Source: Prochlorococcus sp. AG-676-M04 (GTDB lineage: Bacteria > Cyanobacteriota > Cyanobacteriia > PCC-6307 > Cyanobiaceae). Taken from it: a stretch of 57,152 nt of DNA. The position numbers were made by a program, and so were the translations under genes. The notes beneath the pieces were generated by a model, which ran no database searches, was not told the origin of the DNA, and saw only the letters and a list, made by a program, of their open reading frames with translations. How positions within the stretch are numbered: the stretch's first letter is position 1; every line of letters starts with the position of its first letter. This document shows positions 20,782 through 28,856 of this stretch, piece by piece. The stretch lies in the NCBI GenBank assembly GCA_003210895.1, contig QCUB01000002.1, positions 1 through 57,152 of the forward strand, read 5' to 3'.

Positions 20782-20831
20782 AGTGCTTACAAAGCATTAG
20801 GTTGAGAGTGAGCGATATTTGATCGATATTT
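20782..20831 (+). other. att-like site upstream of PRE1 copy 9
   Basis: AGTGC-TTACAAA-GCATTAGG (about 20782-20801) followed by GAGCGATATTT (20810-20820) and GATCGATATTT (20821-20831) repeats, with decay, the layout of 3181-3229. The homology with the region before copy 1 continues through TTTTCTTTTAATAACAACTA up to the tRNA fragment, about 170 bp. Confidence 0.45.
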
Positions 20832-20952
20832 CGCTTGTTAAAATTTCATATTTACACATCTTTCTACTTTTTGAAACTCGAAAATTTTCTTTTAATAACA
20901 ACTACTAAGATATAGCTTAGTTTTTTTATTCTACTTTCGCAATTTGCGTATC

Positions 20953-21002
20953 ACTTGCTTTGGGAGCACTAAGTCGCGGGTTCGAATTCCTTAGCCACGG
21001 AT
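20953..21002 (+). repeat. PRE1 copy 9
   Basis: CTTGCTTTGGGAGCACTAAG to TTCCTTAGCCACGG; the TPsiC arm is recognisable but the acceptor strand is changed, and the ATCAGT flank is absent. Rightmost copy in the window, so the PRE1 field ends here. Confidence 0.72.
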
Positions 21003-21209
21003 AACTTCTGACTATTCTCAAAAATGCTGCAGGCGAGGTTCGGGCAAGGTTTTCTTAGATTTGTATAACTTTGGAGGGTTTTTCAATCAACATAACAAAG
21101 CTTAAAGCATATTTTTTTTAACCTAAAGAGAATTTTATTTTTACGGAACATTACATCTTTTAATATTACTATTCTTTGTGAGTTATTATACTCAAAACAA
21201 ATTTTAATA

Positions 21210-21797
21210 ATGTTATCTACAAAAAAAATATTATTCAACATATCAATTGGAGCCTCACTTTTAAGTACTCCAGTTTTTGCCGAAGAGAATTCTGGTTGGT
21301 ACGCAACCGGTAGTATCGGTGCAAGCCAAATATCAGATATTGACTATATTGATGCCGCTGGTGCGAAAACAGGCCAAGAGATAACATTTGATAGTGGATT
21401 GGGCCTTGACCTTGGATTTGGTTATGACTTTGGAAGTACAAGACTTGAAGGAACTTGGAGTAGAGGTCAATCACCTGGTGGTACTGATAGTGGAACAGTA
21501 TTTGTTACAGATACAACAATCGATTCTCTTCTTTTAAGTGCCTATTATGATTTTAGATCCTCAAAACAATGGAGTCCATTTGTAGGTATTTCTTTAGGAT
21601 CTACTAGCGTTGACCATCTCAATGTAGAGGATTCAGGCTTTAGTTATGGTATTGGTTTTGGAATAAGTTACAAGACTTCAGATACATCAGAAGTATACTT
21701 TAAGAGCACTGCAATAGTTACTCCTGAACTTGATACCTTACTTATTACGAATGGTTCCTATGGTAATGGAACAATAGGAGTTAGATTTATATTTTAA
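21210..21797 (+). CDS. Outer-membrane beta-barrel protein, 195 aa
   Basis: A signal peptide (about 1-24, ending TPVFA) is followed by alternating strands with aromatic girdles (GWYATGSIGASQ, LGLDLGFGYDFGSTRLEGTW, SFSYG-type repeats) and a C-terminal strand GTIGVRFIF ending in Phe, the signal recognised by the Bam machinery. About eight strands, as in OmpA/OmpW-like barrels. Ligand or passenger unknown; possibly a surface or phage receptor protein. Confidence 0.85.
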   Translation: MLSTKKILFNISIGASLLSTPVFAEENSGWYATGSIGASQISDIDYIDAAGAKTGQEITFDSGLGLDLGFGYDFGSTRLEGTWSRGQSPGGTDSGTVFVTDTTIDSLLLSAYYDFRSSKQWSPFVGISLGSTSVDHLNVEDSGFSYGIGFGISYKTSDTSEVYFKSTAIVTPELDTLLITNGSYGNGTIGVRFIF

Positions 21798-22117
21798 TTA
21801 AAAAGATCTATCTTTTTCTTTATCTTCAAGAAAAAAACCAGGGTCATCAAATTTGATCCATATGGGGCACTAAAATTTAGTATTTCCACAAAAAGGCTAG
21901 GATTTTATAATCAGATTAACCGTTTAACCTTGTCGCAAAACCTATAACTATTTATGTTACTTTGCTTTTTACTCTAAAATTACATAAATACAATTTTTTT
22001 AACTGAAGGATCTCAAATTTTAATATGATTACTTAGCGAACTCTAATTAGTAGGATATTTTTTAATTGTCCCAAATCTAATATTCTTAACGAGAGAAAGG
22101 TTCCTAATGATTTTTTT
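21798..22117. other. Intergenic region between convergent genes
   Basis: A weak hairpin AAAAAG-ATCTAT-CTTTTT (about 21801-21820) can end the beta-barrel transcript. I see no ORF, tRNA or repeat in the rest. Confidence 0.4.
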
Positions 22118-22735
22118 TTAATATCCAAGATAGCTAAATTTTTGTCCTCCTATACTGGCTTCGTACATAAGGCCTCCTTTTGAAAAAGTAATTACTGCTA
22201 CTCCATCATTAAAGTCCGCTGAAGCGTTAGCTCCTTCAGAAATTAATGCTGCACTTGCAGAAGCCCCAAACTCAAAATTACCTTCAGTAAATCTCTCAAG
22301 AGATTTCTTATCTTTGAAAAATATAATTTGACTAAATGCTTGTCCACCTAATTGAAACCCAATAGATACTTGAGTTAATGTAGTAGATCCTATAACATTT
22401 CCTTTTTCAAAAACTTCCCCCTTACCTCTTGCACCACCAATACCAATACCACCTTTCCCTACATTTGGAAAAACTGCATATCCTCTAGCTTTTTTAAAAT
22501 AAGGTTGCAAATATGACATCTTTTTAAATTTATTTAATGCCTTAATCGTTTTTTCACTCGCTTTATTTCCAGTACTATTCTTATCTGATTGTGGCTTCCA
22601 TCCAGATATTAGTAAATCTATTGGAGTTTTATTAAATGAAGATTCAATTGGCAGGGATGATTTAACTGAAGCAAAATATTGCGGACTTATAAATAATATA
22701 ATTAAAGATAATACTCTAATCTTTCGTAAATTCAT
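22118..22735 (-). CDS. SYLF (YSC84-type) domain lipid-binding protein, exported, 205 aa
   Basis: The N-terminal hydrophobic segment (VLSLIILFISPQYFA) is a likely signal peptide. The SYLF domain follows: FKKARGYAVFPNVGKGGIGI, GGARGKGEVFEKG, IGFQLGGQAFSQIIFF, ASADFNDGVAVITFSKGGLM and YEASIGGQKFSY. The family binds phosphoinositide or other lipids in eukaryotes; bacterial members are mostly exported and uncharacterised. Confidence 0.9.
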   Translation of the reverse strand: MNLRKIRVLSLIILFISPQYFASVKSSLPIESSFNKTPIDLLISGWKPQSDKNSTGNKASEKTIKALNKFKKMSYLQPYFKKARGYAVFPNVGKGGIGIGGARGKGEVFEKGNVIGSTTLTQVSIGFQLGGQAFSQIIFFKDKKSLERFTEGNFEFGASASAALISEGANASADFNDGVAVITFSKGGLMYEASIGGQKFSYLGY

Positions 22736-23044
22736 TGTTATTTAATAACTAAGTTAATAATACACTTTATCAAAAAACTTATATTCTGATTAAATTATCC
22801 AGAGCATTAGAAACTATATAAAAATTTTTATACTTTCTTGACTAAAACTTCTTGTCAATCTAAGTAATTTAAAATGAATAACGTTGAAAATAAAAGATAA
22901 AAAGCAATCTTTTGTATTTTTGTATCTGATATATGTATTGCTTCACTTTTTAATGTTCTAAACAACAATCTATAAAAAAGATCCTTTAAAAATCTTCAAG
23001 AATTGTTTTATTATTTAGGAAATTAAAATAATCTTGAAATTTAA

Positions 23045-23239
23045 ATGATTAATTCTATTGATATGAAAAACTTACCTATTAAGGATTTAGCTGTTTCAGG
23101 TTTAATAATTTTTATTATGTCTACTTTAGTTGCTAACATTTATAACCCATTATGGGGTGTGTTCTATATTTTAAGCAATATCCTAACTCTTACTTTCCTG
23201 AGTTGGCTTTATCAAGCTACTTGGAGTGATACTAAGTGA
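23045..23239 (+). CDS. Two-helix membrane protein, 64 aa
   Basis: Two membrane helices (LAVSGLIIFIMSTLVANIYN and GVFYILSNILTLTFLSWLY) with short loops, resembling small thylakoid proteins. No family recognised. Followed 90 bp later by the hli-type partner gene at 23330. Confidence 0.55.
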   Translation: MINSIDMKNLPIKDLAVSGLIIFIMSTLVANIYNPLWGVFYILSNILTLTFLSWLYQATWSDTK

Positions 23240-23329
23240 AACTTGATGTTTCCAAAATGTTACTTTTATAAAAATATCAATCAACATTATTTAAAAAAAA
23301 TTTTTAAGATATAAATAAAGATTAGAAAA

Positions 23330-23527
23330 TTGAGTAATTTAGACTTCGATAAAAATGGAGTAGACAGTTTAGGTACCCATTGGCTTCAATATACTGCTTT
23401 TGTTTTTTCTGCTTTTGCTATATTTACTACTTGGGCTTTCTTCTTTGACTATAAGTTTCATAATTTTGTAGTAAACATACTAAGAGTTATGGAATGCAGC
23501 GGTTTTAACTGTAATGGAGTTTACTAG
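23330..23527 (+). CDS. Small membrane protein, paralog of the hli-coupled protein at 10515, 65 aa
   Basis: TTG start. The sequence SNLDFDKNGVDSLGTHWLQY is almost that of the gene at 10515, where it is coupled to an hli gene. One membrane helix (AFAIFTTWAFFFD) and a Cys-containing end (MECSGFNCNGVY). Here no hli gene is adjacent. Confidence 0.65.
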   Translation: MSNLDFDKNGVDSLGTHWLQYTAFVFSAFAIFTTWAFFFDYKFHNFVVNILRVMECSGFNCNGVY

Positions 23528-23534
23528 TTTAATT

Positions 23535-23714
23535 ATGGCTAATCCAGACCAAAAAACAATCTTGATTGATCAAGCTTATAAAGAAATCAAAGAAATTTGT
23601 AAAAAATTTCAAAAAGATTCAGGATCCTCTGATAAAGAGGTTAAAAACCTATTGAGGGAATTAGCTAGTTTATGGGGAATAGAGGAAGAAAAAAATAAAT
23701 TTGGTTTTCAATAA
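23535..23714 (+). CDS. Small soluble helical protein, 59 aa
   Basis: I start at the ATG at 23535 (MANPDQKTILIDQAYKEIKE), 7 nt after the previous stop; the in-frame ATG at 23514 would overlap that gene. The protein is charged and helical with no recognised domain. Probably cotranscribed with 23330. Confidence 0.55.
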   Translation: MANPDQKTILIDQAYKEIKEICKKFQKDSGSSDKEVKNLLRELASLWGIEEEKNKFGFQ

Positions 23715-23836
23715 AATAATAATATCGCTTAAAAATTTAAAGTTGTATATCCTTTTAGAAGAAAAAAGATAAATATTTTACTGTATTGGATAAATTTATA
23801 AGTTAATAGAATTTTAATTTATAGATTTTATTTATT

Positions 23837-24186
23837 TCAACCTTTTTTTGATTGTGTTATTGTCCATTCTGCAAGACCTTTATCTTCTTCTCCTTTTAAT
23901 TTATTTTTATAACCTTTCATATTTCTAATCCCCTCATTAGCAATTTTTACTATTGAATCCAAGTCTGCTATTAATCTTTTCTTTAGGTCTGAATATTTCA
24001 ATGATTTATACCTTTTAGTAACAACTAGCCCTGCTCTTACATGACAATTTGCACAAACATTTTTAAAAATAGTTTCACTATCTCTAATATTCGAAGCTAT
24101 GGAATATCTACCAAAAAAAACTCTGGAAAAAAATCACTAAAATTATTAGTGCAATTGCACAAAGGTAATTTTGATAAAAACTTCAT
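23837..24186 (-). pseudogene. Cytochrome c6-like gene broken by a frameshift
   Basis: The downstream frame encodes ETIFKNVCANCHVRAG, a CxxCH haem site, then a segment RNMKGYKNKLKGEEDKG with the Met ligand at the usual c6 distance. A signal-peptide-like stretch (LCAIALIILVIFFQSFF) lies upstream in another frame. The two join if one T is removed from the run of eight T at 24113-24120. The ATG at 24186 reads a third frame, and the hydrophobic frame itself has no ATG. Haem-binding capacity is intact in sequence, but no single frame is translatable. Sequencing error in the homopolymer is an alternative. Confidence 0.65.
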
Positions 24187-24207
24187 AAATAAGCTAAATA
24201 ATGTTCC

Positions 24208-24597
24208 TTAATCCCATAAAGACAAATCAGATTCACCAGAAGATCTTTGCAACCAATGAATTTTCCAGATATCTCCTACTTTCTTAAAAATAGAAGTTAC
24301 AGTTGGCAAATCATCATTAACAGTCCCTTTGTAAGTAAATTTAGCTCCAAGAGTAAACACACACATTGCTACATCACTACTAAGAAATTCAAACCTATGT
24401 ATCTTTGTTATTTCAGCTTTTTCTTGAACTACATCACCAGAATTCATCATTTCTTCAAATCCCTTTGCTGTTATGGGGTTACCACTTGGTCTTATAAATA
24501 AGAAATCTGAAGTTGCGTTATTTACAAAAAACGATCCCATTTTTTGAGGATTAGCAAGCTCATAAAGTAACGAGGTAATTTGTTCTTTCTCAGTCAT
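24208..24597 (-). CDS. SnoaL/NTF2-like domain protein, 129 aa
   Basis: Paralog of the gene at 8729: DFLFIRPSGNPITAKGFEEM, VFTLGAKFTYKGTVNDDLPT and DIWKIHWLQRSSGESDLSLW align along the whole length. Unlike that copy it has no promoter-hairpin module; TTGACA-TTC-TATAAA near 24600-24615 may be the promoter. The role is unknown. Confidence 0.75.
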   Translation of the reverse strand: MTEKEQITSLLYELANPQKMGSFFVNNATSDFLFIRPSGNPITAKGFEEMMNSGDVVQEKAEITKIHRFEFLSSDVAMCVFTLGAKFTYKGTVNDDLPTVTSIFKKVGDIWKIHWLQRSSGESDLSLWD

Positions 24598-24682
24598 TGT
24601 AGTTTATAGAATGTCAAATAAATTATGAATAATCTTATTTAATAAAGGATTAAAAGTTATCGAAAAAGAACAATTCAATTAA

Positions 24683-24790
24683 CTATTTTTGTACTTTTAA
24701 ATTAGAACCATATTTAATTTTTACTAGATAAGAGGCTACCAGAGATAGTACCAAAAAAAATAACAAACTTTCCAAAGTAGATTGAGGCAT
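24683..24790 (-). CDS. Single-pass membrane peptide, 35 aa
   Basis: MPQSTLESLLFFLVLSLVAS continues to a basic tail (YLVKIKYGSNLKVQK). One helix, cytosolic tail likely. No family recognised. Confidence 0.45.
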   Translation of the reverse strand: MPQSTLESLLFFLVLSLVASYLVKIKYGSNLKVQK

Positions 24791-24864
24791 GATCATAAAT
24801 TTAGTATGAGAAAATTACTATCTTTATGAAAACAAACTTTATAAAAAAATCAAACAGAGATTTT

Positions 24865-25221
24865 TTAATTTGCTAAGTATTTCTCTGATCTCCTTAAAGC
24901 TCTTATAGCTCCTTTAAAATCTCCTTTATGGTATTTTTCTTCACTTTTTAATACTAATAATTTGACAATTTCTTTAATTTTTGATTTATCAATTCTCAAC
25001 TTATGATCGTTTATTAAGTCGAATTTGGATGAATATAAGCGTGATAATTCTTCTTTAAATTTTTTCATAATATCCTTATCACAAAATTTAGAATTCAAGA
25101 GAACCCTTACTGCCCTTTTATCTTCTATTGCCCCTTTAAAATTTCCTTCCTTAAATTTTCTTTCGCTAGACCTAGTCTGATTTAAAATATTATCAATAGA
25201 TAATTTATCTGAATTTAGCAT
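24865..25221 (-). CDS. Small TPR-like repeat protein, 118 aa
   Basis: Two repeats of the same helical unit are visible: SSERKFKEGNFKGAIEDKRA and KSEEKYHKGDFKGAIRALRR, separated by a basic linker. The G-(N/D)-F-K-G-A-I signature is shared with the TPR lipoprotein at 32209. No signal peptide, so it acts in the cytosol, probably in protein contacts. Confidence 0.65.
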   Translation of the reverse strand: MLNSDKLSIDNILNQTRSSERKFKEGNFKGAIEDKRAVRVLLNSKFCDKDIMKKFKEELSRLYSSKFDLINDHKLRIDKSKIKEIVKLLVLKSEEKYHKGDFKGAIRALRRSEKYLAN

Positions 25222-25291
25222 TTTAGACTTTTGAATCAGCTAATAATAAATAGATCAAATCATAAAAAATATATTTAATCATTCTTCATTA

Positions 25292-25591
25292 TTAACCAAT
25301 TACAAGTCCTTTCTCAAGAAGTAAATCATATACTTTTACACTTTTTGTTTTTCCAAATTCTGGAGGTTTATATATATCTAAAATTTCAGCAAGGCACATT
25401 ATCCAAAAAGTTCCTTTTCTTAAATTCAGACGTTTACAAATATGTGAAGGTGCAGACTTGAAACAACCAAAATCTGTGGATATATCCATATTCATAACCT
25501 GAGTCTCAAGTTCTAAACTCAATAGTTCTATTTCTTGATTAGAGAGAATTGTTCCAAATGAATAAGATTCTATTAACAATTGATAATTCAT
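25292..25591 (-). CDS. Hypothetical protein, 99 aa
   Basis: I use the ATG at 25591 and not the TTG at 25615, whose eight extra residues come from an A/T tract. It has three Cys (FGCFKSAPSHICKRL, IMCLAEIL) and an acidic N-terminal helix. Cytosolic; no recognised domain. Confidence 0.5.
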   Translation of the reverse strand: MNYQLLIESYSFGTILSNQEIELLSLELETQVMNMDISTDFGCFKSAPSHICKRLNLRKGTFWIMCLAEILDIYKPPEFGKTKSVKVYDLLLEKGLVIG

Positions 25592-25636
25592 ACAAAATAA
25601 AAGAATTAAAAGCAAAATTATTTAGACATTTTTTTA

Positions 25637-25918
25637 TTAATGAACCCAACGAGTTATTTTTGTACCTTCATAAATATGTTCAGAAGCTTCAACGATTGAT
25701 TTTGTTTCAGGATTTATAAAAATATCATATAAAACATTTTTAGATTCTTGAAACATTACTATTGCTCTTTTGGGATCATCTATGGATTTTACTATATAAA
25801 AAGTTTTAACCCCCATCTCTTTGAAAATCACTTTTTGTGAAGGTGCATTCATATGGTTTTCATATTCTTCAAAGGTATTATTGAGTTTAAAATCTAGAAC
25901 TGTTCTTTAAATAGCCAT
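25637..25918 (-). pseudogene. DUF3764-like gene with a nonsense codon at position 4
   Basis: From the ATG at 25918 the frame reads MAI-stop-RTVLDFKLNNTFEEYENHMN and continues uninterrupted to TRWVH. The whole resembles DUF3764 (small marine cyanobacterial proteins; PKRAIVMFQESKNVLYDIFI, SIVEASEHIYEGTKITRWV). Only TAA at 25907-25909 breaks it. Translation could restart at the ATG at 25852 and give a 71-residue protein without the first strand. The promoter-hairpin module upstream ends exactly at the ATG at 25918, which supports that ATG as the original start. Confidence 0.65.
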
Positions 25919-25962
25919 AAAAATAACGTATTAACTTCCTACAATGTTAAATCTATTGTCAA
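25919..25962 (-). promoter_or_regulatory. Promoter-hairpin module, copy at 25.9 kb
   Basis: TTGACA (25957-25962), 7 nt, TAACAT (25944-25949), weak hairpin TGTA-GGAAGTTAA-TACG, TTATTTTT, ATG. The rightmost copy found. Confidence 0.55.
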
Positions 25963-26067
25963 CAAAATATAAGTCAAAATCATATTGAAAAGAGATTAAA
26001 TATAAAATATTAGTTATTGTTTATTTTCAGGCAATTACAACATAATCTAGTATAAAGGTCTAAGTTA

Positions 26068-27771
26068 ATGTCAAGAAAATCTGAATCATTAAAAGATAAA
26101 TCAACTAAAAATTTTTCTGAGTTTTCACAATTAGCAGATTTTTCTTTAATGAATTCACTTAATGCTGATCCTCAGTCGACAAAAGATGGTAATGATCACA
26201 TGCCTAGACCCATTTATTCAGGTCATTATGTACCCGTAACTCCAAAACCAATTCCAGATCCAATATATATCACGCACAGCAAAACATTATTTGAAGAATT
26301 GGGATTAAGTTCTGAACTTATAAAAGATAAAAAGTTTTGCCGTTTATTTTCAGGTGATATTGAAGTTGCAGAGTATCCAATGATCCCCTTTGGTTGGGCT
26401 ACGGGGTATGCATTGTCAATTTATGGTACTGAATATACACAGCAATGTCCTTTTGGGACAGGAAATGGCTATGGAGATGGTCGGGCAATTTCAGTATTCG
26501 AAGGTTTATTTAAAGGGAAAAGAATGGAGATGCAACTAAAAGGTGGAGGCCCTACACCTTATTGTCGTGGTGCTGATGGCCGAGCGGTACTACGATCGAG
26601 TGTTCGTGAATTTCTTGCACAGGAGTTAATGCATGCCTTAGGTATTCCTACTTCAAGATCTTTAACCCTTTATGTCTCAGGGACAGAAATAGTTAGAAGG
26701 CCTTGGTATACAGAAGGTTCAACGTATTTTGAGCCTGATATTATGGTTGATAATCATGCCGCAATTACTACACGAGTCGCGCCATCATTTTTGCGTGTAG
26801 GCCAGCTTGAACTCTTTGCTCGCAGAGTTCGAAGCAATTCACATGATGACGCTTTTAATGAGCTTAAAATTATTGTGCAACATCTTATAGACAGGAACTA
26901 TAAAGATTACATTGATCCTAGTAATTCATTTACTGAGAAGGTGATTATGTTGGCTTGTTTATATCGAGAAAGACTTATATCACTTGTCGCTAACTGGATG
27001 CGAGTCGGTTATTGCCAAGGTAATTTTAATAGCGACAATTGTGCTGTCGGAGGATTTACTCTTGACTACGGTCCTTTTGGTTTTTGTGAATTATTTGATC
27101 CAAGATTTCAGCCTTGGACTGGAGGTGGAGAGCATTTTTCATTTTTCAATCAGCCTTTTGCTGCCGAAATCAATTTTAAGACGTTTTGTTCATCTCTAAT
27201 GCCATTACTTTTAGAAAATAAAGAAGACATAGAAAAATTAGAGAAAATTAAAAATGATTTTTCTAAATTAATGAGCAAAGAAATGCAATCAATGTGGGTA
27301 AAAAAGCTTGGTCTTGAAAAATACGACGAAACTCTTATCAACGAGCTTTTTAAGCTTATGATTAACTCTAAAGCCGACTTCAGTATTTTCTTCAGAAAGC
27401 TTTCTCATATTCCTGATAATATATCTTTTTTAAAAGAGAGTTTTTATTTACCTTTAACCACAGAACTTGATAAAAAATGGAAAAACTGGTTAAAAAAATG
27501 GCACGATTGTATTAAAAAAGACATTCATGCCACTCAAATATCCAAATCAATGAAACAAGTAAACCCGAAATTTACTTGGCGTGAATGGATGATAGTTCCT
27601 GCATATGAAGAAGCTGAGGAGGGTAATTACAGTAAAATAAAAGAGTTACAAACTATCTTCAGCAATCCATATGAAGAGCAGTCATTAGAAATAGCACAAA
27701 AATATGATCGCCTAAAGCCAATTAAATTTTTTAATAATGGAGGTATTTCTCATTACAGTTGCTCCTCTTAA
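26068..27771 (+). CDS. SelO/YdiU (UPF0061) pseudokinase AMPylase, 567 aa
   Basis: SelO family signature segments are present: [60 protein letters not shown], a catalytic-type loop in [20 protein letters not shown] and [12 protein letters not shown]. SelO proteins bind ATP upside-down and AMPylate Ser/Thr/Tyr on redox proteins. The C-terminus SHYSCSS keeps the conserved CxxS-type ending, with Cys where animals have selenocysteine. Full length. Its higher codon regularity contrasts with the small genes around it. Confidence 0.92.
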   Translation: MSRKSESLKDKSTKNFSEFSQLADFSLMNSLNADPQSTKDGNDHMPRPIYSGHYVPVTPKPIPDPIYITHSKTLFEELGLSSELIKDKKFCRLFSGDIEVAEYPMIPFGWATGYALSIYGTEYTQQCPFGTGNGYGDGRAISVFEGLFKGKRMEMQLKGGGPTPYCRGADGRAVLRSSVREFLAQELMHALGIPTSRSLTLYVSGTEIVRRPWYTEGSTYFEPDIMVDNHAAITTRVAPSFLRVGQLELFARRVRSNSHDDAFNELKIIVQHLIDRNYKDYIDPSNSFTEKVIMLACLYRERLISLVANWMRVGYCQGNFNSDNCAVGGFTLDYGPFGFCELFDPRFQPWTGGGEHFSFFNQPFAAEINFKTFCSSLMPLLLENKEDIEKLEKIKNDFSKLMSKEMQSMWVKKLGLEKYDETLINELFKLMINSKADFSIFFRKLSHIPDNISFLKESFYLPLTTELDKKWKNWLKKWHDCIKKDIHATQISKSMKQVNPKFTWREWMIVPAYEEAEEGNYSKIKELQTIFSNPYEEQSLEIAQKYDRLKPIKFFNNGGISHYSCSS

Positions 27772-27822
27772 AAACAAATCAATTCAGTTTCCAAAATGTA
27801 TAAATGAATTAAATAATAAATT

Positions 27823-28245
27823 TTATTTATTAATTGTGGTTGGCACTCCCACTACTGAAATAACACCAACATGAAGAATGGCAGCTTTTCTTCCAATACT
27901 TTTTACATAATGTTCGCCACCATTATTACTCTCAACAAAAACGTCCCCTGCTCTAAAAGTATTTATAACTCTACCTCTAACATGTCTTAACTTCCCTCGA
28001 GTGACATGTATCAACATTGGAGAAGGGTGCTTATGGATTGGAGTTTTTAAACCTACCGGTATTTTAATTTTCAAAAGCCTTAATTCAGGTTCTCCTTCTA
28101 GATAATTAAAACTTTTTCCGCTTAAGCCTTTAGAAGTTTGAATTAATGGGATAACTTTAATTTTTTCTTCTGCTAAAGAATATTCTGGAGATATTAAAGT
28201 TAGAACTAATATCAGAAAAGGGAACGTAAGTTGTTTAATTTTCAT
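27823..28245 (-). CDS. Secreted cupin-domain protein, 140 aa
   Basis: A signal peptide (KQLTFPFLILVLTLISPEYS) precedes a single cupin barrel: motif 1 PVGLKTPIHKHPSPMLIHVT with its two His, motif 2 FRAGDVFVESNNGGEHYVKS with G-D and a late His. This matches the cupin_2 type that binds one metal. Periplasmic; the ligand or substrate is not predictable. Confidence 0.85.
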   Translation of the reverse strand: MKIKQLTFPFLILVLTLISPEYSLAEEKIKVIPLIQTSKGLSGKSFNYLEGEPELRLLKIKIPVGLKTPIHKHPSPMLIHVTRGKLRHVRGRVINTFRAGDVFVESNNGGEHYVKSIGRKAAILHVGVISVVGVPTTINK

Positions 28246-28299
28246 ATGAGTTAAATATTGTATTAATTATATAGATAAAGATAAAACTAAATATAACTA

Positions 28300-28461
28300 C
28301 TACTTTCTATAAATTTTTTCTAACTGCTTAATTTCTACTCTTAAATCATTTTCTTTTTCATTCAATTTTTGATTACTTTTAACTAATGGGATTATCCACC
28401 AAGCTTGTAGACCAACGAAAACTAAAATTAAAAGTATTAAATCAGAAGTTCCAGGCGACAT
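28300..28461 (-). CDS. Small membrane protein, 53 aa
   Basis: MSPGTSDLILLILVFVGLQA starts a membrane helix (to about residue 28), followed by a charged coiled-coil-like tail (NQKLNEKENDLRVEIKQLEK). A bitopic protein with a cytosolic helix; partner unknown. Below gene-caller size. Confidence 0.55.
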   Translation of the reverse strand: MSPGTSDLILLILVFVGLQAWWIIPLVKSNQKLNEKENDLRVEIKQLEKIYRK

Positions 28462-28543
28462 TAATATTGATTGTGATTAATTTATTTAACTGATAATAGC
28501 AATCCTTTATTACTTATAACTGATAAAAATGATCTTAATTATT

Positions 28544-28726
28544 CTACGCCGCATCTAAGTCAATACGAAGTTCTTTTCCTTTATAAATAATTGCTTCTTT
28601 GTAATTAATTAGTTTTTTTATTCGTTCTTGCTTTTCCTTATCAGTTATGTAGACATCCTCAATAACCTCTTGTATTGCCAGTATAACTTTCTGTAGTTGA
28701 AACTCTAAGTCTTCTCTATGGTTCAT
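28544..28726 (-). CDS. Hypothetical helical protein, 60 aa
   Basis: MNHREDLEFQLQKVILAIQE and KEKQERIKKLINYKEAIIYK form two charged amphipathic helices; ends IDLDAA. Cytosolic, no recognised domain, possibly a small dimeric coiled coil. Confidence 0.5.
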   Translation of the reverse strand: MNHREDLEFQLQKVILAIQEVIEDVYITDKEKQERIKKLINYKEAIIYKGKELRIDLDAA

Positions 28727-28830
28727 TGATTAATTAAAGTATTTTACTAATTAAAATAAAAATTTTTAAATAGTAAATAAGTACTTAACCTAATAAAACT
28801 CTTGACATCAAGATGAATATAATATAAAAA

Positions 28831-28849
28831 TATAGTACAAGTGTATTAT
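28831..28849 (+). promoter_or_regulatory. Operator-like site TATAGTACAA-GTGTATTAT
   Basis: This imperfect dyad lies 7 bp before the ATG at 28857 and just behind a strong promoter (TTGACA at 28802, TATAAT-like near 28818). It shares TATAGTACAA with the better palindrome at 53191. The AGTAC...GTA-type core resembles cyanobacterial LexA boxes, but the spacing is not exact. Confidence 0.4.
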
Positions 28850-28856
28850 TTTATAA

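Noticed and set aside
3357-21002. PRE1 copies as functional tRNA genes
   Set aside because: None has the 5' half with acceptor and D-arm; several have lost acceptor or anticodon pairing.
3357-21002. CRISPR array
   Set aside because: The repeats are spaced 1-4 kb apart by genes, are tRNA-derived and no cas genes are present.
3357-21002. Integron-type attC cassette array
   Set aside because: Repeats lack the attC fold and simple-site consensus. The arm-repeat layout fits tRNA-targeting tyrosine recombinases better, and no integrase gene is in the window.
22817-22863. TTGACA with a 16-bp palindrome TATAAAAATTTTTATA as another leader module
   Set aside because: The position 7 nt after TTGACA reads TTAGTC, not a -10 box, and no ATG gene follows at module distance.
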